DNA of 8,821 nt from RGIG5579 sp045601445. Lineage in GTDB: Bacteria > Bacillota > Clostridia > Oscillospirales > SIG627. This document shows positions 7,250 to 8,821 of the stretch, in pieces. Position numbers and translations under genes: made by a program. Position 1 is the first letter of the stretch. Each line of letters opens with the position of its first letter. Below the pieces are notes generated by a model. The model did no database searches, had not been told where the DNA came from, and was given only the letters and a program-made list of their open reading frames with translations. The stretch lies in contig JAZRZQ010000002.1 of assembly GCA_045601445.1 (NCBI GenBank), positions 1 through 8,821 of the forward strand. The letters are read 5' to 3'.

Positions 7250-7991
7250 CGTACAGAATCATCGAAAGGACGCAAGAGGCGGCCGTTTCCGTTCTGAGAA
7301 TACGTTTCCCGAGCGTCACGGTCGGAACGTCGGCTTGGGAAAAAAGAAGAAGCTCACGCTCCGAGATCCCACCCTCCGGTCCGATAAAAAAGGACAGCGT
7401 GTCGCTGCAACTTTCACGCAGCAGCTTCTTGAGAGACCCGTGGGATTCCTTTTCGTAACAGACGAAGGAAAGCGAATCTTTTTTCATTTGCTCGATGGCA
7501 TCCTCGACACACGGGCAAACGGAAACTTCCACCTGCTTCGAACGGCCGCACTGCTTGGCAGCCTCAATAGCAATCTTGCGGTAGCGATCAAGCTTTTGCT
7601 GTTTTCCCTCTTCCTGCGGGACGCTGTAATCGGAATAGACGATCACGATGCGGGACGCGCCGAGCTCGGTGCACTTTTGAATCACCGAATCAATCTTCTT
7701 TCCCTTGGGCATGGCCTGATACACGGTGATGCGGCAGGGAGACTCCTGCTCGGAAGGACGGGCGCTGAGCGGAAGAAGGGTCACGACAGGATTTTTCTTC
7801 CCGCCGCAAATCGAGACGATCTCACATTCGATCTCGACTGCATCACACGTGCAAACGGTAACCGCATCACCGATGCGCGCACGCAGAGAAACGGAGAGAT
7901 GAAAGGCGTCCTCCCCCTCCAGAAGAATGTTCTTCGGAAGGACGGCGGGATCGGTCAGAATAAAATCCGACGGCAAAAAAAATCTCGGCAT
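7236..7991 (-). CDS. rsmE: 16S rRNA (uracil-1498-N3) methyltransferase RsmE
   Basis: SPOUT-class enzyme that methylates N3 of U1498 in 16S rRNA (E. coli numbering) using S-adenosylmethionine. The 251 residues match the family length. An N-terminal PUA-like RNA-binding region (about 1-75), beginning MPRFFLPSDF, is followed by the knotted methyltransferase domain. Family motifs are KGKKIDSVIQKCTELGA (96-112), RYRKIAIEAAKQCGRS (136-151), the cofactor-loop FIGPEGG (202-208) and LGKRILRTETAA (227-238). ATG at 7991 has a strong AAGGAGGG with a 5-base spacer. The gene appears to be transcribed alone: it has its own promoter upstream and a hairpin at its stop. In many bacteria rsmE follows prmA; here its upstream neighbour is instead divergent. 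Confidence 0.96.
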   Translation of the reverse strand: MPRFFLPSDFILTDPAVLPKNILLEGEDAFHLSVSLRARIGDAVTVCTCDAVEIECEIVSICGGKKNPVVTLLPLSARPSEQESPCRITVYQAMPKGKKIDSVIQKCTELGASRIVIVYSDYSVPQEEGKQQKLDRYRKIAIEAAKQCGRSKQVEVSVCPCVEDAIEQMKKDSLSFVCYEKESHGSLKKLLRESCSDTLSFFIGPEGGISERELLLFSQADVPTVTLGKRILRTETAASCVLSMILYEKEL

Positions 7992-8019
7992 ATCGCCCTC
8001 CTTAAAAACGGTTTGATAT

Positions 8020-8047
8020 ATTATAACAAAAAATGAAGATTTGTCAA
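8020..8047 (-). promoter_or_regulatory. Consensus sigma-A promoter for rsmE
   Basis: On the minus strand a perfect -35 TTGACA (8047-8042) and a perfect -10 TATAAT (8025-8020) are separated by 16 bases. Start of transcription is expected near 8013, about 20 bases before ATG 7991. Confidence 0.8.
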
Positions 8048-8091
8048 TTTGATTTCTCCCGAAGAAAAGTGATTTTTTTGAAAAAAGTCAG

Positions 8092-8120
8092 TTGATTCGC
8101 AAACAAATTTGTGTTATAGT
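8092..8120 (+). promoter_or_regulatory. Promoter for the YnbB-like gene, with a palindrome in its spacer
   Basis: The -35 TTGATT (8092-8097) and -10 TATAGT (8115-8120) have a 17-base spacer and an extended -10 TG at 8112-8113. Transcription would start near 8127, so the AAGGAG at 8121-8126 would lie outside the message. This favours ATG 8150, served by GAGG at 8140-8143. The spacer contains the perfect palindrome ACAAATTTGT (8103-8112), a possible operator. Confidence 0.65.
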
Positions 8121-8149
8121 AAGGAGAATGAAACGATGTGAGGAAAAAA

Positions 8150-8636
8150 ATGCTAACCTTCAGCGATCAATTACTGACTTTGACTCATAAGGCTCAGGCC
8201 GATCTTCGCGAACGGTTTGAGGCCATTGATGCGCTCTCATTTTTGAATCAAAAAAAGGTTTTGGAAGCGTTTCGAGCCGAACGAGTCTCAACCGAGTGCT
8301 TCAACCCTACCTCGGGCTACGGCTACGACGATATGGGACGTGAGGTCCTTGACCGAGTATACGCCAGAGTATTCGAAGCCGAGGCGGCCTTTGTCCGCCA
8401 CAATCTCTTATCGGGGACTCACGCACTGACCGTCGCGCTGTTCGGACTGCTTCGCCCGAATGACACGCTTCTTGCCGTGACCGGTGCACCGTACGACACC
8501 CTGCAAAGCGTTATCGGGATCACAAAGGGCGAGGCCAGCGGATCTCTTGCGGATTTCGGTGTACGATACGAGCAGATCGAGCTGACGCCGGATTCCCTTC
8601 CCGATCTGGATACCATCGCAAACAGGCTGAAAAAAG
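8150..8636 (+). CDS. YnbB-like PLP-dependent lyase ('aluminium resistance'/methionine gamma-lyase family), 5' part only
   Basis: N-terminal 162 codons of a PLP enzyme in the Cys/Met-metabolism fold. Family marks are LNQKKVLEAFRAERVS (32-47), the substrate-site FNPTSGYGYDDMGRE (51-65), and the cofactor-region LSGTHALTVALFGLLRPND (88-106), then GAPYDTLQSVIG. The family is named for an aluminium resistance phenotype and is annotated as a lyase; the true substrate is uncertain. The PLP-binding lysine lies in the missing part. Start: ATG 8150 has GAGG 6 bases upstream; GTG at 8138 would add four residues, but its AAGGAG overlaps the promoter's start region. The natural gene is visible only to 8636. 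The open frame continues to a TGA at 8768-8770, but that tail is translated library adapter plus an out-of-frame copy of the preceding DNA. The gene is cut off by an assembly error, not by a biological truncation. Confidence 0.85.
8536..8636 (+). repeat. First copy of a 101-bp direct repeat (genuine genomic copy)
   Basis: This stretch recurs at 8721-8821 with an offset of 185 bases and one mismatch (C at 8557, G at 8742). This copy is in frame with the YnbB-like protein and encodes the expected GSLADFGVRYEQIEL segment, so it is the natural one. The repeat is best explained as a 101-bp library insert read twice around a circular template. Confidence 0.9.
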
Positions 8637-8720
8637 AAGTCGGAGGCCAAGCGGTCTTAGGAAGACAACATCATTTTTCAACTCCTTGGCTCACAGAACG
8701 ACATGGCTACGATCCGACTT
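8637..8720. other. MGI/BGI (DNBSEQ) sequencing adapter with barcode: assembly contamination
   Basis: Bases 8637-8668 match from memory the 32-base MGI read-1 adapter (starts AAGTCGGAGGCCAAGC, ends GGAAGACAA). Bases 8679-8720 are the reverse complement of the 42-base read-2 adapter (AAGTCGGATCGTAGCC..., seen here ending GGCTACGATCCGACTT). Between them 8669-8678 (CATCATTTTT) is exactly 10 bases, the size of an MGI sample barcode. This is a technical sequence, not organismal DNA. Confidence 0.97.
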
Positions 8721-8821
8721 CAGCGGATCTCTTGCGGATTTGGGTGTACGATACGAGCAGATCGAGCTGACGCCGGATTCCCTTCCCGATCTGGATACCA
8801 TCGCAAACAGGCTGAAAAAAG
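8721..8821 (+). repeat. Second copy of the 101-bp repeat (artefact of a circular library molecule)
   Basis: Copy of 8536-8636 directly after the adapter, ending at the window edge on the same base at which the first copy meets the adapter. It is out of frame with the gene before it and meets a TGA at 8768-8770. The period of 185 equals the 101-base insert plus the 84-base adapter. The single mismatch (8742) is probably a read error. Confidence 0.93.

Noticed and set aside
8121..8140. AAGGAG at 8121-8126 as ribosome binding site for GTG 8138 or for an ATG at 8128
   Set aside because: It lies directly after the -10 box, where transcription should begin, so it would not be in the message. The ATG 8128 frame closes after about 20 codons.
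8638..8770. C-terminal tail of the YnbB-like frame (GGQAVLGRQHHFSTPWLTERHGYDPT and onwards) as a novel protein segment
   Set aside because: It is translated MGI adapter and barcode, then the repeat in the wrong frame, so it has no biological meaning.
8536..8821. Direct repeat with a unique spacer as a CRISPR unit, recombination site or tandem duplication
   Set aside because: The spacer is a known library adapter, and the period equals insert plus adapter length.

Overview
The window looks like a fragment of a Gram-positive Clostridia-type bacterium (Bacillota), probably assembled from a metagenome. This is inferred from the gene content: a PcsB/CwlO-like coiled-coil M23 hydrolase encoded beside ftsEX, an S41 (Ctp) homologue in the same run, greA-lysS, strong GGAGG-type ribosome binding sites and near-consensus sigma-A promoters. 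No rRNA, tRNA, CRISPR array, transposase or phage gene is visible.

Layout. From about 7041 down to base 1, seven genes lie on the minus strand with gaps of at most 37 bp, or an overlap. In transcription order they are a PucR/CdaR-like regulator, ftsE, ftsX, an S41 peptidase homologue, an M23 peptidase, greA and lysS (cut by the window edge). A good promoter lies at 7120-7148, and I see no terminator inside the run, so it may be one transcript. Upstream, rsmE (7236-7991, minus) has its own consensus promoter and a hairpin terminator at its stop codon. A divergent plus-strand gene, the start of a YnbB-like PLP-dependent lyase of the 'aluminium resistance'/methionine gamma-lyase family, begins at 8150.

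How the genes may work together. FtsE (ATPase) and FtsX (membrane subunit) form the ABC-type complex that switches on a coiled-coil cell wall hydrolase from inside the cell. The M23 protein has the coiled-coil plus peptidase build expected of that partner and all its zinc ligands. The S41 protein between them has lost both the catalytic serine (Gly303) and the lysine (Asn328), so it is probably a pseudoprotease. This is the most interesting biology in the window.

The right end is not natural DNA. Bases 8637-8720 match the MGI/BGI (DNBSEQ) library adapter: 32 bases of one side, a 10-base barcode, then 42 bases of the other side in reverse complement. They are followed by a second copy of the preceding 101 bases (8536-8636) with one mismatch. 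This is what a read running around a circularised 101-bp insert would give. The YnbB-like gene is therefore reliable only to about 8636, and the apparent stop at 8770 is an artefact.

I found no convincing new multi-gene system. The leads are the pseudoprotease in an FtsEX-hydrolase operon, the regulator at the head of that operon, and two possible operator patterns.
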